DNA of 64,000 bases from VGSG01 sp040756375 (GTDB lineage Bacteria; Desulfobacterota; Desulfomonilia; Desulfomonilales; Desulfomonilaceae): the NCBI GenBank assembly GCA_040756375.1, contig JBFLZC010000023.1, positions 27,908-91,907 on the forward strand, in the 5' to 3' direction. Positions within the stretch are counted from its first letter, which is position 1. Each line of letters starts with the position of its first letter. Shown piece after piece: positions 43,450 to 52,247 of the stretch. The notes below the pieces were generated by a model. The model was not told the origin of the DNA and searched no databases. It was given only the letters and a program-made list of their open reading frames with translations. The translations under genes and the position numbers were made by a program.

Positions 43450-44265
43450 CTATTGCCTTTCATTGCGAGTCAACGCCTCGTTCATGGCGCCGGAGCGATA
43501 ACCTTTGAGATCCAGGCAGACGTACGCGTACCCGGCATTCTGGCACTCCTCGACGATTTGCTTTCTCGTTTCGGACAGAAGGGCCTGGTCCAGATCATCC
43601 GGCGACAGCTCAATCCGGGCAAGGGGACCGTAGTCCCTCACCCGTAGCTGCTGAAAGCCTAAGGCTTGCAGCGCCTTTTCAGAGCGTTCGATCCGACTGA
43701 GCTTTTCTATGGTGATTTCCTCTCCGTAGGGAATCCGAGATGCCAGGCAAGCCTGCGAAGGGCGGTCCCAATTAGGTAGACCAAGCTCTTTGGACAGGAG
43801 ACGAATCTCGCTTTTGCCTAACCCCAGTTCCACAAATGGTGAACGGACGCCCAACTCTTTCGCGGCCTCTCGCCCCGGCCGGAAATCTCCCAGATCATCC
43901 ACATTGGATCCGTCGATCACAAACTGCAGCCCCTCCCGCAATGCAATATCTCTCAACTTCTCAAACAAGTCTTTTTTGCAAAAATAGCACCGGTTCGGCG
44001 GATTAGCCCGATATGCAAGCTGCTCAAATTCGCCCGTCGGGATGGCCAAATGACGTGCGCCCAGAGCCTTCGCAAGGTCTCTGGCCTGATTCAATTCTGT
44101 CTCCGGATAGCTCGGAGAAAGACCGGTAACGGCAAGGGCTCGTTGGCCGAGCGCTTCTACCGCGGCACCGAGGAGCAAAGTACTGTCCACGCCACCGGAA
44201 AACGCGACGACAACTCCACCCATTTGGGACATCAAATTCTTGAGAACATCGTACGAACGGTCCAT
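43450..44265 (-). CDS. larE: ATP-dependent sulfur transferase LarE
   Basis: LarE thiolates pyridinium bis-carboxylate mononucleotide in making the nickel-pincer cofactor of LarA-type racemases. The 271 residues have the PP-loop FSGGVDSTLL (22-31) and the C-terminal ACLASRIPYG (C173). A CYFC pair at residues 93-96 together with C173 makes three cysteines, the pattern of LarE proteins reported to hold a 4Fe-4S cluster and transfer sulfur without being consumed. The start at 44265 has AAGGAG upstream. larA, larB and larC are not adjacent. It is convergent with metY. Confidence 0.88.
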   Translation of the reverse strand: MDRSYDVLKNLMSQMGGVVVAFSGGVDSTLLLGAAVEALGQRALAVTGLSPSYPETELNQARDLAKALGARHLAIPTGEFEQLAYRANPPNRCYFCKKDLFEKLRDIALREGLQFVIDGSNVDDLGDFRPGREAAKELGVRSPFVELGLGKSEIRLLSKELGLPNWDRPSQACLASRIPYGEEITIEKLSRIERSEKALQALGFQQLRVRDYGPLARIELSPDDLDQALLSETRKQIVEECQNAGYAYVCLDLKGYRSGAMNEALTRNERQ

Positions 44266-44312
44266 GATATTGGCTCCTTGCAAGATAAAGCCTGTGCTCA
44301 ACGAAGACGTTT

Positions 44313-44693
44313 CAATCTTTTCTACAAAAGATTGTTTCTTTTGCCCCGCAATCCTCCAGGGGGTCACTTCCTCAGCTTGAGGCCTCCTGCGTCCAGGATG
44401 GACGCCGCGATAATAGCCCGGCGATTCATCGCCGGGAATGATCGGTCAAGAAGAGATTTCTTCGTCCCCGGGTGGGGGGGGGGGGGGGGGGGGTCGGCCG
44501 GCCGCCCCCCNNNNNNNNNNTGGGGCGGCGGCGGGGGGGGCCCCGGGTCTCATCCCCCCCCCCCCCCCCACCCGGGGACGAAGAGGTGGAATTTTGCTCA
44601 TCGGTCACCCGGCAATGAATTGCCGGGCTACTTTCAATCGCCCCTTTGGGGCTTCAGCGGAGTTGACGGAATAATCCATTCTACAAAAGATTT
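44313..44693. repeat. Family B element, copy 1 (reverse), split by an assembly gap
   Basis: Reverse complement of 57063-57389 over nearly its full length: shared blocks include GAGGCCTCCTGCGTCCAGGATGG, TAGCCCGGCGATT-ATCGCCGGGAA, GGACGAAGAG, TTTTGCTCATCGGTCACCCGG and ATAATCCATT. The central hairpin of the intact copy is replaced here by G and C runs and N. It lies upstream of larE and of the second Rrf2 gene. Confidence 0.85.
44511..44520. other. Assembly gap (10 N) with homopolymer flanks
   Basis: Ten N between a run of about 20 G and a run of about 17 C, at the centre of the family B element. Frames reading through it (44050-44757) are not genes. Confidence 0.95.
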
Positions 44694-44753
44694 GATGCCG
44701 AGCCGGTGCAAACCTGTGTCAATTACAAGTCAATTGCCGCTTCTCTTCGCAAA

Positions 44754-45194
44754 TTAGATTTGGAACATCATCCCTTTTTCGGACTTTGCCCGTTGCCTTG
44801 TTACAAGTTGTTCGAGGCTAATGCCCGACAGAACCTTTTCCATTGCGCCGGCGAGTTCGCCCCACACATCCCTGGCCGCGCACGTTTTCGACCTCGGACA
44901 TGCCTCGCCGTGATCAACGCACGCGACAGGCCAGCCGCGCCCTTCGAGGGCTTGCACCACATCAAGCACCGTGATTTTGCGCGGGTCACGTGTCAATTCG
45001 TACCCTCCGGACGCTCCTCTAACAGCTCGCACTAATTGTGCGGCCTTCAGGCCGCCTAACAGGATGTGGATGTAGTTTCCGGAAATGTCCTGCTTGTCGG
45101 CAATCGTACCCGCTTGGATAGGGCCCTGACCGAAGCAGGACGCGAGCTCCATCATTACCCTCAATCCGTAACGGCCTTTCGTGGAGACCTTCAT
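44754..45194 (-). CDS. Rrf2/IscR-family regulator, second copy
   Basis: A 146-residue Rrf2 protein: MKVSTKGRYGLRVMMELA and KQDISGNYIHILLGGLKAAQLVRAVRGASGGYELTRDP form the winged helix, and the cysteines C-V-D-H-G-E-A-C-P-R-S-K-T-C lie in the IscR cluster loop (about residues 92-105), so an Fe-S sensor is likely. It is transcribed toward the family B element and larE. With the first Rrf2 gene at 38148 it brackets the cysK-metB-metY-larE stretch. Confidence 0.88.
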   Translation of the reverse strand: MKVSTKGRYGLRVMMELASCFGQGPIQAGTIADKQDISGNYIHILLGGLKAAQLVRAVRGASGGYELTRDPRKITVLDVVQALEGRGWPVACVDHGEACPRSKTCAARDVWGELAGAMEKVLSGISLEQLVTRQRAKSEKGMMFQI

Positions 45195-45226
45195 GTTCCC
45201 CGATCCTCGTCACGTGGCTCAACATA

Positions 45227-45255
45227 TTCGTACCAGTTTTTGTTAAGTATGTCAA
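45227..45255 (-). promoter_or_regulatory. Promoter of the second Rrf2 gene
   Basis: On the minus strand TTGACA (45255-45250), 17 bases, then TACGAA (45232-45227), about 33 bases before the start codon at 45194. Confidence 0.5.
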
Positions 45256-45346
45256 TTCAGATAATGAACAATGAACAGCTTGCCAATCGCCGTCATAAAT
45301 GCCACAAATGCGGTAGCAGAGTAGCGGAAATGCCATTTGTACTAAC

Positions 45347-45564
45347 GCGGATTCAAAGAGGCAAGATCCAGGGAATCTTCTTTGTGAAAGAGGGATCTCC
45401 GCGGCTCAGGCAAGGAATTCCCACGGTTTTCGGAATGCTCATTTCTCTGCCGGAGGAATGAGCATTCCGAAAAATGATGGAAGTTCTTGGAGAGGGGGTC
45501 GGGGAGCCCCGCGCCTCGCGGGGTTACAAGAAGGTCTTCCCTGATTCTTACCTCTCTGAAAGCG
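45347..45564. repeat. Family D element: long imperfect hairpin
   Basis: Left arm GCGGATTCAAAGAGGCAAGA and right arm TCTTACCTCTCTGAAAGCG are inverted; pairing continues through CAGGGAA and ends in the central perfect hairpin CGGAATGCTCATT..AATGAGCATTCCG (45431-45469). The right half includes GGAAGTTCTTGGAGAGGGGG, like the inner part of family A. It ends 7 bases before the DUF2284 start codon. Confidence 0.8.
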
Positions 45565-45571
45565 AAGCGGC

Positions 45572-46153
45572 ATGATGCGTGATGAACAGATATCGGAATT
45601 GCTGGCGTTTGCTCGTTCGCTCGGAGTCAGCGACGCGAAACTCCTAAGAGTCGACCGAATAACCGTGGAAGACCACTTCCGTGATCTCTGCGAAGATCCT
45701 CGCTGCTCCAATTACGGCACTTCGATTAACTGCCCGCCCCATTCAATGACCCCAGCCAAGTTTCGAGACCACATCAAGGGATATGTTCACGTCCTCGCTT
45801 TCAAGTTCGACATGCCCATGGAAGCGGTACAGGAGGCAAGCCTACGAGAAGCTGCTTTGTTGCTGCACGAGACGACCGCGGCCATCGAGCTTCAAGCCAA
45901 ATCCTTGGGCTTTGACCGCGCGTGCGGATACTCGTCCGGTGGGTGCAAGAGAACATTCTGTTACGAGCACGCGGATTGCGCAGCGCTTCAAGAAGGCGGT
46001 CAGTGCCGACACCCGGACAAGGCACGTCCTTCACTTTCCGGCATGGGTGTCAACTGGCAGACGTTATCAAAAACGCTTGGCTGGACGATGCACAAGAGCG
46101 AAGATGCTGGGCAAGAAAGCGTCATGATGGCCGGCCTGGTTTTCCTTGAATAA
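45572..46153 (+). CDS. DUF2284 cysteine-rich metal-binding protein
   Basis: A 193-residue protein of the DUF2284 family. The conserved cysteines are in C-E-D-P-R-C-S-N-Y-G-T-S-I-N-C-P-P (about 40-56), GGCKRTFCYEHADC (about 124-137) and CRHPDKARPSLSGMGV (about 144-159). The family is common in anaerobes and is thought to bind metal or an Fe-S cluster; its function is not known. No strong ribosome binding site is seen because a family D element reaches almost to the ATG, which may place expression under the control of the hairpin. Confidence 0.85.
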   Translation: MMRDEQISELLAFARSLGVSDAKLLRVDRITVEDHFRDLCEDPRCSNYGTSINCPPHSMTPAKFRDHIKGYVHVLAFKFDMPMEAVQEASLREAALLLHETTAAIELQAKSLGFDRACGYSSGGCKRTFCYEHADCAALQEGGQCRHPDKARPSLSGMGVNWQTLSKTLGWTMHKSEDAGQESVMMAGLVFLE

Positions 46154-46436
46154 ACGCGGTTGCCTTTATCATATCCTATAGTCCATCATGGGATCGGGGG
46201 ATCACCCATTGAATGGCACTCTGGAACAGAACGAGCAGTTTGAGCAGGGAGATCCCTTGCATGAATAACGAGATGGGGACCGTCCTGTGGCTCAAGAAGC
46301 AAGTGGAAAGACCTGGAGTGCCGACTCAGGATAAGTCGGGGGAAGACTTGATCCCACGCTCTCCGTTGCATCTAAATGAGGCAGTGAACAGGTTAGACAC
46401 GTGAATCCTCTATTTACAGGTATCATCGCCACCTTA

Positions 46437-46556
46437 ATGCATCTGGTGAGAATTTGCCCAAAATGCCGTCACAGGCAGATTGTTTCAACAAAGAAAAAGT
46501 ACGAAAGTGTGCGATGCAAGCGATGCGGATCTGATGTCCCGCCGAAGAAGTCATAG
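46437..46556 (+). CDS. Tiny zinc-ribbon protein
   Basis: A 39-residue frame with a complete zinc ribbon: RICPKCRHRQ and VRCKRCGSD, that is C-x2-C and C-x2-C 17 residues apart. A GTG at 46401 would add 12 residues. The stop is 41 bases before the antiporter gene, so they may be co-transcribed. It could be a mini rubredoxin-like or regulatory protein; no family is recognised. Confidence 0.55.
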   Translation: MHLVRICPKCRHRQIVSTKKKYESVRCKRCGSDVPPKKS

Positions 46557-46597
46557 AGGCGGTTCCTTTCAAATCAGCCATAGAGGGCTACCAGCCT

Positions 46598-48586
46598 TTG
46601 GAAACAGCATTTCTCAGAGACATCATAATCATCAGTGGTCTTGCGCTGGGAGTAGCGTTTGTTTGCCATCGACTGGGGATACCCGCAATCGTCGGATTTC
46701 TCCTGACCGGCATTCTTGCTGGGCCACACGGTCTTGGTCTCGTGAGCCAAGTGTCCGATGTGGAAAGTCTTGCCGAAGTCGGTGTGGTATGCTTGCTCTT
46801 CACCATAGGCCTCGAATTCTCGCTGAAGAGCCTTCTGCGAATCAAGTTTATCTCTCTGGTAGGGGGAAGTTTCCAAGTCGGACTCACTGTAGCCATAGGG
46901 TGCGCCGTAGCCTCGACGCTCGGGATGCCTTTAAACAAGGCCATCTTTTTGGGTTTTCTCATTTCGCTCAGTAGTACGGCCATCGTCTTAAAAATCATGC
47001 AACAAAAGGCGGAAGTAGAATCTCCGCACGGCCGTTTCGTCGTGGGCGTACTGTTGTTCCAGGACATTATCGTAGTGCCGATGATGCTTATTGGACCAAT
47101 CCTGGCTGGACAGGGCGGCGGAGTGATCACCGCTTTGGCGTGGCTTGTACTGAAAGGCGTTTTTGTATTTGTCGTCGTTATATTGGCCTCCAGATGGGTC
47201 GTCCCCATGGCGCTTCACAAGGTGGCAGCGATTGGCGGGCGTGAAGTGTTCGTACTCGGTATAGTATTCGTTGTCTTTGGCGTGGCATTCCTTACCGCGG
47301 CTGTCGGCCTCTCCCTCGCGTTAGGAGCTTTTTTGGCGGGACTTATCGTCTCCGAATCAGAATACAGTCATCGCGCGCTGGGAAACGTAATCCCTTTCAG
47401 AGATCTTTTTACAAGCTTCTTTTTCGTCTCCGTTGGGATGTTACTTGATGTCCGTTTTGTTTTAGACAACAGCCTCGTGTTTGCCGTTGCCATTTTTGCC
47501 GCCTTGGTTGTCAAGTTTATGATTACCTGCTCTTCAGGGCTCGTTGTGGGTCTGCCGTTTGGGACTTCTGTCCTCGGCGCATTGGCACTGAGCCAGATCG
47601 GGGAGTTTTCTTTCGTCCTGGCAAAATCGGGGCTCGGACTGGAACTGATTGACCTAAACATTTATCAATTATTCCTTGGGGTATCTGTGCTCACCATGGG
47701 GTTGACGCCGCTCCTAATCGCTGGGTCCGATCGTCTCGCCGATATCTCGTTGAGATTGCCAATGCCGGAAAGGCTTAGATCAGGCTTGCGCCCGATCCCG
47801 GGGGAGCCCGCAAGTCCGATGTTGGATGACCACCTGATTATTGTAGGATTCGGGCTTACCGGTCAGAACTTGGCTCGTGCGGCCACTCTCGCAGGCATTC
47901 CCCACACCATCATAGAATTGAATTCCGAAACGGTTCGCCGAGAGAGGGCGAAAGGCAAAATGATATTGAACGGCGATGCCGCTCATGATGCAGTGCTGGA
48001 GCACGCCGGGATCAAGCGATGCCGTGTCCTGGTCATAGTGATTTCTGATCCGGGCGCGACCAGGAGAGTCATTGACACCGCGCGGCGACTGAAACCAGGC
48101 CTGCACATCGTCGCTCGAACGAGGTTCGTCACTGAAATGGAGCCACTATACGAGTTGGGCGCGGACGTGGTAATCCCCGAAGAATATGAGGCTTCCGTGG
48201 AGGTCCTAACCCGTGTCCTGACAAAGTACATGGTCCCAAGAACGGAGATTGAAAGGTTTGTAGCTGAATTCAGGGCTGAACACTATCGCATGTTAAGGGC
48301 GCTGACCTTCGAATCCCCTTCCATTGGGGATCTAATGGTCGAGATTCCGAGCATGGAAATCGCCTCACTTAAGGTCTACCCCGGGTCACCTTTGATCGGT
48401 CAATCACTATCCGAACTGAACTTAAGAAAGCGCCACGGAGTCACGGTACTAGCATTCAAACGGGACTCTGAATACAAAGCGAATCCATCAGGAGAAGAGA
48501 GATTCCGAGCAAATGACGTAATAATTGTGCTCGGCAACCCCGAACAGATTGCCAAGCTCGGAATTAAGCTCCAGGGTGAAGGCTGA
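46598..48586 (+). CDS. Kef-type cation:proton antiporter with RCK domains
   Basis: A 662-residue CPA2 transporter. Residues 1-385 hold about 12 membrane helices, including FLLTGILAGPHGLGL and ALSQIGEFSFVLA typical of KefB/KefC. Residues about 405-530 form a TrkA-N (RCK) domain with the nucleotide motif IIVGFGLTGQNLA, and about 570-660 a TrkA-C domain (LKVYPGSPLIGQSLSEL). It likely exports K+ or Na+ in exchange for protons under nucleotide or redox control. The start is TTG, with GAGGG upstream; the tiny zinc-ribbon gene precedes it. Confidence 0.9.
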   Translation: METAFLRDIIIISGLALGVAFVCHRLGIPAIVGFLLTGILAGPHGLGLVSQVSDVESLAEVGVVCLLFTIGLEFSLKSLLRIKFISLVGGSFQVGLTVAIGCAVASTLGMPLNKAIFLGFLISLSSTAIVLKIMQQKAEVESPHGRFVVGVLLFQDIIVVPMMLIGPILAGQGGGVITALAWLVLKGVFVFVVVILASRWVVPMALHKVAAIGGREVFVLGIVFVVFGVAFLTAAVGLSLALGAFLAGLIVSESEYSHRALGNVIPFRDLFTSFFFVSVGMLLDVRFVLDNSLVFAVAIFAALVVKFMITCSSGLVVGLPFGTSVLGALALSQIGEFSFVLAKSGLGLELIDLNIYQLFLGVSVLTMGLTPLLIAGSDRLADISLRLPMPERLRSGLRPIPGEPASPMLDDHLIIVGFGLTGQNLARAATLAGIPHTIIELNSETVRRERAKGKMILNGDAAHDAVLEHAGIKRCRVLVIVISDPGATRRVIDTARRLKPGLHIVARTRFVTEMEPLYELGADVVIPEEYEASVEVLTRVLTKYMVPRTEIERFVAEFRAEHYRMLRALTFESPSIGDLMVEIPSMEIASLKVYPGSPLIGQSLSELNLRKRHGVTVLAFKRDSEYKANPSGEERFRANDVIIVLGNPEQIAKLGIKLQGEG

Positions 48587-48760
48587 AGCCGCACAGGCCT
48601 GCTACCTTGGGCCGCAATACGCGTTTTCACCCAGACTTTGACCGGGCAGCGTGTTCCCGAGGATGCGGGCCGACCGGAAGCTCAAGAGGGGAGCCGAGGG
48701 ACTGGAGCGCCGATTGAACATCGATCAGGCAAAGACTGGACCGTTCCGCAGGCCAGTGAG

Positions 48761-49129
48761 TTAAGCCACGCATATGTTGGGAACCGCAATCTTTTGAAAG
48801 AGATGAGGGGAAGCAACCGCGCTTGATGGGTATGCCTCCAGCGAGCTGCGAAACTCGGGATGGGAGAATGCTTCCCGAAAATGAGCAACCGACTCCCAGA
48901 CCGCGTAGTTGAGAAACACGCAACTTCCGCCGATGCCGCGGTGCAGTTGAGTTGAAATGAAGCCCGGCTGCTTCTTCATCCAGTTTGCGTCAGCTTCCCA
49001 CGCCTTGAGCAGCGCATCTACATCGTCTGGTTCCACGTGGAAGATGTTGATGAGAATAACCGGCGAGACAGACTCACCTAGCTGATTCTGAATAGGCACG
49101 AGTTCGTCGAGCGGGCGAAGTTGAATCAT
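48761..49129 (-). CDS. Antibiotic-biosynthesis-monooxygenase (ABM) domain protein
   Basis: A 122-residue protein with the ferredoxin-like ABM fold: VILINIFHVEPDDVDALLKAWEADANWMKKQPGFIS, then STQLHRGIG and FLNYAVWESVAHFREAFSHPEF. Small proteins of this kind are cofactor-free oxygenases, haem-degrading or stress proteins; the specific reaction cannot be told. GAAAGGAG precedes ATG 49129. It is divergent from the antitoxin gene at 49365. Confidence 0.82.
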   Translation of the reverse strand: MIQLRPLDELVPIQNQLGESVSPVILINIFHVEPDDVDALLKAWEADANWMKKQPGFISTQLHRGIGGSCVFLNYAVWESVAHFREAFSHPEFRSSLEAYPSSAVASPHLFQKIAVPNICVA

Positions 49130-49364
49130 CTGTTTCTCCTTTCGGTCGGAGGCGTCAGATGTGCTCTTGGGTCACCTTGGACCCTTCCCAAAGCTCCTGA
49201 TTATGAGCGACGGCCAGCCGCCAGGTACGAACATACCTAATCTGTGTCGGCCTACACAAGTCAAGCGAAGACTCCACCTCCCAGACATGGCCCACTGCTC
49301 AGGTTTATGGTCGATTCACGCGAGCTGTGCTAAACTATCTTTGGAGAAAGCGGAGGCAAGTCTC

Positions 49365-49619
49365 ATGCCCAGTACGTCGGCTACAGTGGAAGAGGATCGC
49401 ATTTCCGACCTCATCGACCGGGTCACCGTCGAGGGGGATCGCCTTGTTGTCCTCCGGGGAGGCAAGAAAGTGGCCGCTGTGGTCCCTCTTGAGGACTTGG
49501 TGACGTTGGAAGAGCTGGACGATTTGTTAGAAGAGGCGGAGATAGAGGCAGCTCGCGAGGAAGCCAGGACGGAAGGAACTGTCCCTCTTGCGGAAGTCAA
49601 GGCCAGACTTGGTCTCTGA
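49365..49619 (+). CDS. Phd/YefM-like antitoxin, probably without its toxin
   Basis: An 84-residue antitoxin of the Phd/YefM type: RVTVEGDRLVVLRGGKKVAAVVPLEDL is the DNA-binding N-terminal part and the acidic helix after it would bind the toxin. GGAGG lies before ATG 49365. The gene after it, at 49619, starts like a RelE toxin but is soon unlike one. Confidence 0.8.
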   Translation: MPSTSATVEEDRISDLIDRVTVEGDRLVVLRGGKKVAAVVPLEDLVTLEELDDLLEEAEIEAAREEARTEGTVPLAEVKARLGL

Positions 49620-49657
49620 TGCCTCCAGCGGCCTATCAAGTTGAGCTCGCGATCAGT
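49619..49657 (+). pseudogene. Possible truncated RelE toxin start
   Basis: ATG 49619 overlaps the antitoxin stop (TGATG), as in intact modules, and reads MPPAAYQVELA, like the first strand of RelE toxins. From about 49660 the DNA is the 3' end of the convergent lipoprotein gene and the protein no longer resembles RelE. The toxin seems cut off by a rearrangement. The evidence is only about 11 residues. Confidence 0.4.
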
Positions 49658-49659
49658 GG

Positions 49660-51006
49660 TCAATCGCTAGATGGCAAAGACACAGCGCGTACGACGAGTT
49701 TGCAGGGGCTTGCGAGCCTGACAGCTCGTTTTCCGTTAGGGGTGAGCTTCCATCCGTCTCCGGGAGACGATGATTCTGCAAAGGCCACGAAGACCCGGGC
49801 GGAGTAGTCAACCAAGTAGTCCATTCCCCTCGGATAACCTTTTTCCTGGAACTGCACCCACACTCTTACCCAGCCTTGCGCCGGTTGCCGGAATATCCAC
49901 GGCGGTCTCTTCGTGGTGTCTTCCATCAGAACAAGAGACCGGTCTCGAACAATGTCGTCGATCAAAAGCCGGGCGATGGGGATCACTTTCCAGGGCCGCG
50001 GGCTCACAAGGCAGCCCCCTTTCTTGCTATGGTTCACGATGAAGTACCGGTCGTCGGGGGTCCAGATCGGGACAATCGGTGGCACGCGGTAGCCGGAATC
50101 GTTTACAAAAGCAGCGTTGAATTCGTCGCTGAAATCGTGCTCTTCAAGAGTTCGCGGATTCAGCAAGAAGGCTCGGGCGGGACTTCCTCGTTTTGAACCC
50201 ACGCAAACCACTTCCGAGCTATCGGATTTCCAGGATATGCCTTCGAAATTGTAATCACGCGAACCAATCACTTTCGCAGTTCGAGTTGCCACGTCCAGCA
50301 GCTTCAGCTCTCCTCGAAATGCCCGGGTTTTGAAAAGAACGAATGCTCCGTCGGGCGACCATCGTTCTCTGGGCCATTCGGGAGAGCCCAAGCCTCTTTC
50401 GGAACAGCTTTCTGAATCCTCCGCGAAAATGAGGCGCCGCTCATGGAAAGACTGATCAACTCCTTGTTGCCAGAAGTTCGTCCTAGACGTCTGTTGTTTT
50501 GCAGTATCACTTTGGCACGAAGCGTACGCCAAGCGCTCCTTATCGAGCCATATGAAAGAGGTCACGATTTCGCCCTGACCGGTCAAGGTGCGCCCGGTCT
50601 TGGTCGTACAATCGATTAGGCGCAGATCAAGGGGAGACGCGACTGCAACATATCGGTTATCCGGAGATAACGCCAAGTGAACTCTGTTTTTTACATGCCA
50701 CCCGGCCCAATCCTTGCCAAAGACCCCGATTTCGACCTCTTGATAGTCTTCCGGCCGTTCGAGTGTGCACCAACGGACCAAGATTTTGGATCGAATGGTG
50801 GGATTTTCAGGCGGCAACGGCAGGTCCCACTGCTCGGCACACACGTACGCGGCCCAGGTGCCGTCAGGAGACAATGTCACTTCCGCGCCGCTTGTCATGA
50901 GTGAACAGCCCGAAACAGCCAAGACCAGCCCAAGAAGCAAAGGCCCAAGCCATGCCATATGTCGGGGTGGGGCGGTAAAATCTGCTCTTGATTCAACTAC
51001 ATCCAT
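49660..51006 (-). CDS. Lipoprotein with WD40-like beta-propeller repeats
   Basis: A 448-residue protein. The hydrophobic segment LGPLLLGLVLAVSGCS ends in a lipobox (A-V-S-G-C), so it is lipid-anchored at about Cys34. The rest has repeated propeller blades with the PD40/TolB-like S-P-D motif (LSPDGTWAAY, LSPDNRYVAVA, WSPDGAFVLF, WTPDDRYFIV). Such proteins serve as scaffolds in the envelope. The start may be later, at ATG near MAWLG. No neighbour hints at its partner. Confidence 0.78.
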   Translation of the reverse strand: MDVVESRADFTAPPRHMAWLGPLLLGLVLAVSGCSLMTSGAEVTLSPDGTWAAYVCAEQWDLPLPPENPTIRSKILVRWCTLERPEDYQEVEIGVFGKDWAGWHVKNRVHLALSPDNRYVAVASPLDLRLIDCTTKTGRTLTGQGEIVTSFIWLDKERLAYASCQSDTAKQQTSRTNFWQQGVDQSFHERRLIFAEDSESCSERGLGSPEWPRERWSPDGAFVLFKTRAFRGELKLLDVATRTAKVIGSRDYNFEGISWKSDSSEVVCVGSKRGSPARAFLLNPRTLEEHDFSDEFNAAFVNDSGYRVPPIVPIWTPDDRYFIVNHSKKGGCLVSPRPWKVIPIARLLIDDIVRDRSLVLMEDTTKRPPWIFRQPAQGWVRVWVQFQEKGYPRGMDYLVDYSARVFVAFAESSSPGDGWKLTPNGKRAVRLASPCKLVVRAVSLPSSD

Positions 51007-51323
51007 TTGTTGGCCCCCTTGATGGCGAGCGACAAGCCGTCATGCGTCACTACCAGACCTGACCTGTAACCTTCAGACAAGTCAAGCAAAGACTTGGCCC
51101 CTATCGCCCCCTTCGCCGTCGCGCTAGCCCGTCTTACTTTCTTAAAGGCGCATCTTAATATCAATGCGCTTTTAAGCAGGTAATTTTTGGGGGGCCGAGG
51201 GCTTGGAATCTCTTGAACAAGGATCCGTCAGCCGTGCGTCCTCCGAAGTGAAGGAGATCCCAAGCCAGCGGTTGTGGCTATTCCATGCCTTTGAAAGCGT
51301 GCTGAGAGGCCTGGAAAAAAGAC
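51007..51323. other. Intergenic region, nothing recognised
   Basis: No gene-like frame, repeat or RNA is recognised in these 317 bases ahead of the IclR promoter. Confidence 0.4.
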
Positions 51324-51352
51324 TTGACAGGATTCCGTTTCGGCAGTAGGTT
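51324..51352 (+). promoter_or_regulatory. Promoter of the IclR gene
   Basis: TTGACA (51324-51329), 17 bases, TAGGTT (51347-51352). The -10 box overlaps the first of two palindromes, which suits repression. Confidence 0.55.
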
Positions 51353-51387
51353 TCACTAAGCGAAACGCTGTCTCTAAGAGTGAGACA
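51350..51387. promoter_or_regulatory. Two tandem palindromic operators for the IclR regulator
   Basis: GTTTCACTAAGCGAAAC (51350-51366) and TGTCTCTAAGAGTGAGACA (51369-51387) are each inverted repeats with 5- and 6-base arms around 7 bases, and share the core C-x-CTAAG/TCTAAGAG. They lie between the promoter and ATG 51390, so IclR may control its own gene and the cluster behind it. Confidence 0.55.
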
Positions 51388-51389
51388 AC

Positions 51390-52190
51390 ATGGCCGTAAG
51401 GTTAGTCGAATCCCTGGCAAAAGGGCTCGAAATTCTCCATGTCTTTTCTGCCAACCCCACGGGACTGAGACTTCCTGAAGTCACAAAACTCACCGGACTC
51501 CCCAAGGCCACCGCGTACCGCTTCCTCCAAACTCTTGTTAGCGAAAACTACCTTCATTTCTTTCCCGCTGCAGGGACCTTTCGACTCGGGCCCAAAGTCA
51601 TGTCCTTGGGTTTCGGCGCTCTCTTGAGCCTTGATATTGCAGAATTGGCCCAGCCCTATCTTGAGGAGCTTTCGAGAAGAATTCATCAAAACGTGAACTT
51701 GGGCACGCTTGACGGGGTAGAGGTCGTTTACCTTGTGCGTATTAAGGTGCGGAGCATACTTGGGATCAACCTTACCGTTGGGAGCCGTATAAGTGCCTGT
51801 AATTCGGCAATCGGAAAAGCTGTTCTCGCCTATCTGGGCCCGGAACAGCTGCAACTCATCATCGATGAGATCTCCCTTGACCCTGCGGTGGCTGAGAAGA
51901 TCGGACGCAATGGAAAATTGCTGAGGCAGCAACTGGCCGTCATACGCAAGCAAGGCTATGCGGTGAATGATGGTGAAACCGTCCCTGGCTTGGCATCGGT
52001 AGCCGCGCCGGTCAGAAACGCCAAAGGGTTGGTGGAAGCGGCCATTAACGTACCCGTTTTTACCGAGCTGTGCAGTCTGAAAACGCTGGTCGAGGTTCAT
52101 CTGCCCCTACTTTTGGAGATAGCCAGGACCATTTCCCAGTTGAGAGGTTATCAGGAGAGTGAAGAGCGGGAAAGACAGGCGGGTCTTTAG
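51390..52190 (+). CDS. IclR-family transcriptional regulator
   Basis: A 266-residue regulator with an N-terminal winged helix (ESLAKGLEILHVFSANPTGL, LPEVTKLTGLPKATAYRFLQTL) and a C-terminal IclR effector domain (SAIGKAVLAYLGPEQL, GYAVNDGETVPGLASVAAPV). IclR proteins usually control catabolism of aromatic or other organic acids and bind a small carboxylate. It starts a same-direction series with the EPSP-synthase-like gene and tctCBA, so those genes are likely its targets. Confidence 0.9.
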   Translation: MAVRLVESLAKGLEILHVFSANPTGLRLPEVTKLTGLPKATAYRFLQTLVSENYLHFFPAAGTFRLGPKVMSLGFGALLSLDIAELAQPYLEELSRRIHQNVNLGTLDGVEVVYLVRIKVRSILGINLTVGSRISACNSAIGKAVLAYLGPEQLQLIIDEISLDPAVAEKIGRNGKLLRQQLAVIRKQGYAVNDGETVPGLASVAAPVRNAKGLVEAAINVPVFTELCSLKTLVEVHLPLLLEIARTISQLRGYQESEERERQAGL

Positions 52191-52247
52191 CGTAATCCGT
52201 CCACATCGCGCGTTCGTTCGGTGCAGAGCTCTCGAGGAGAAGGCAAT

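Noticed and set aside
44050..44757. 235-residue frame across the second gap
   Set aside because: It reads through N and homopolymers and the antisense of larE.
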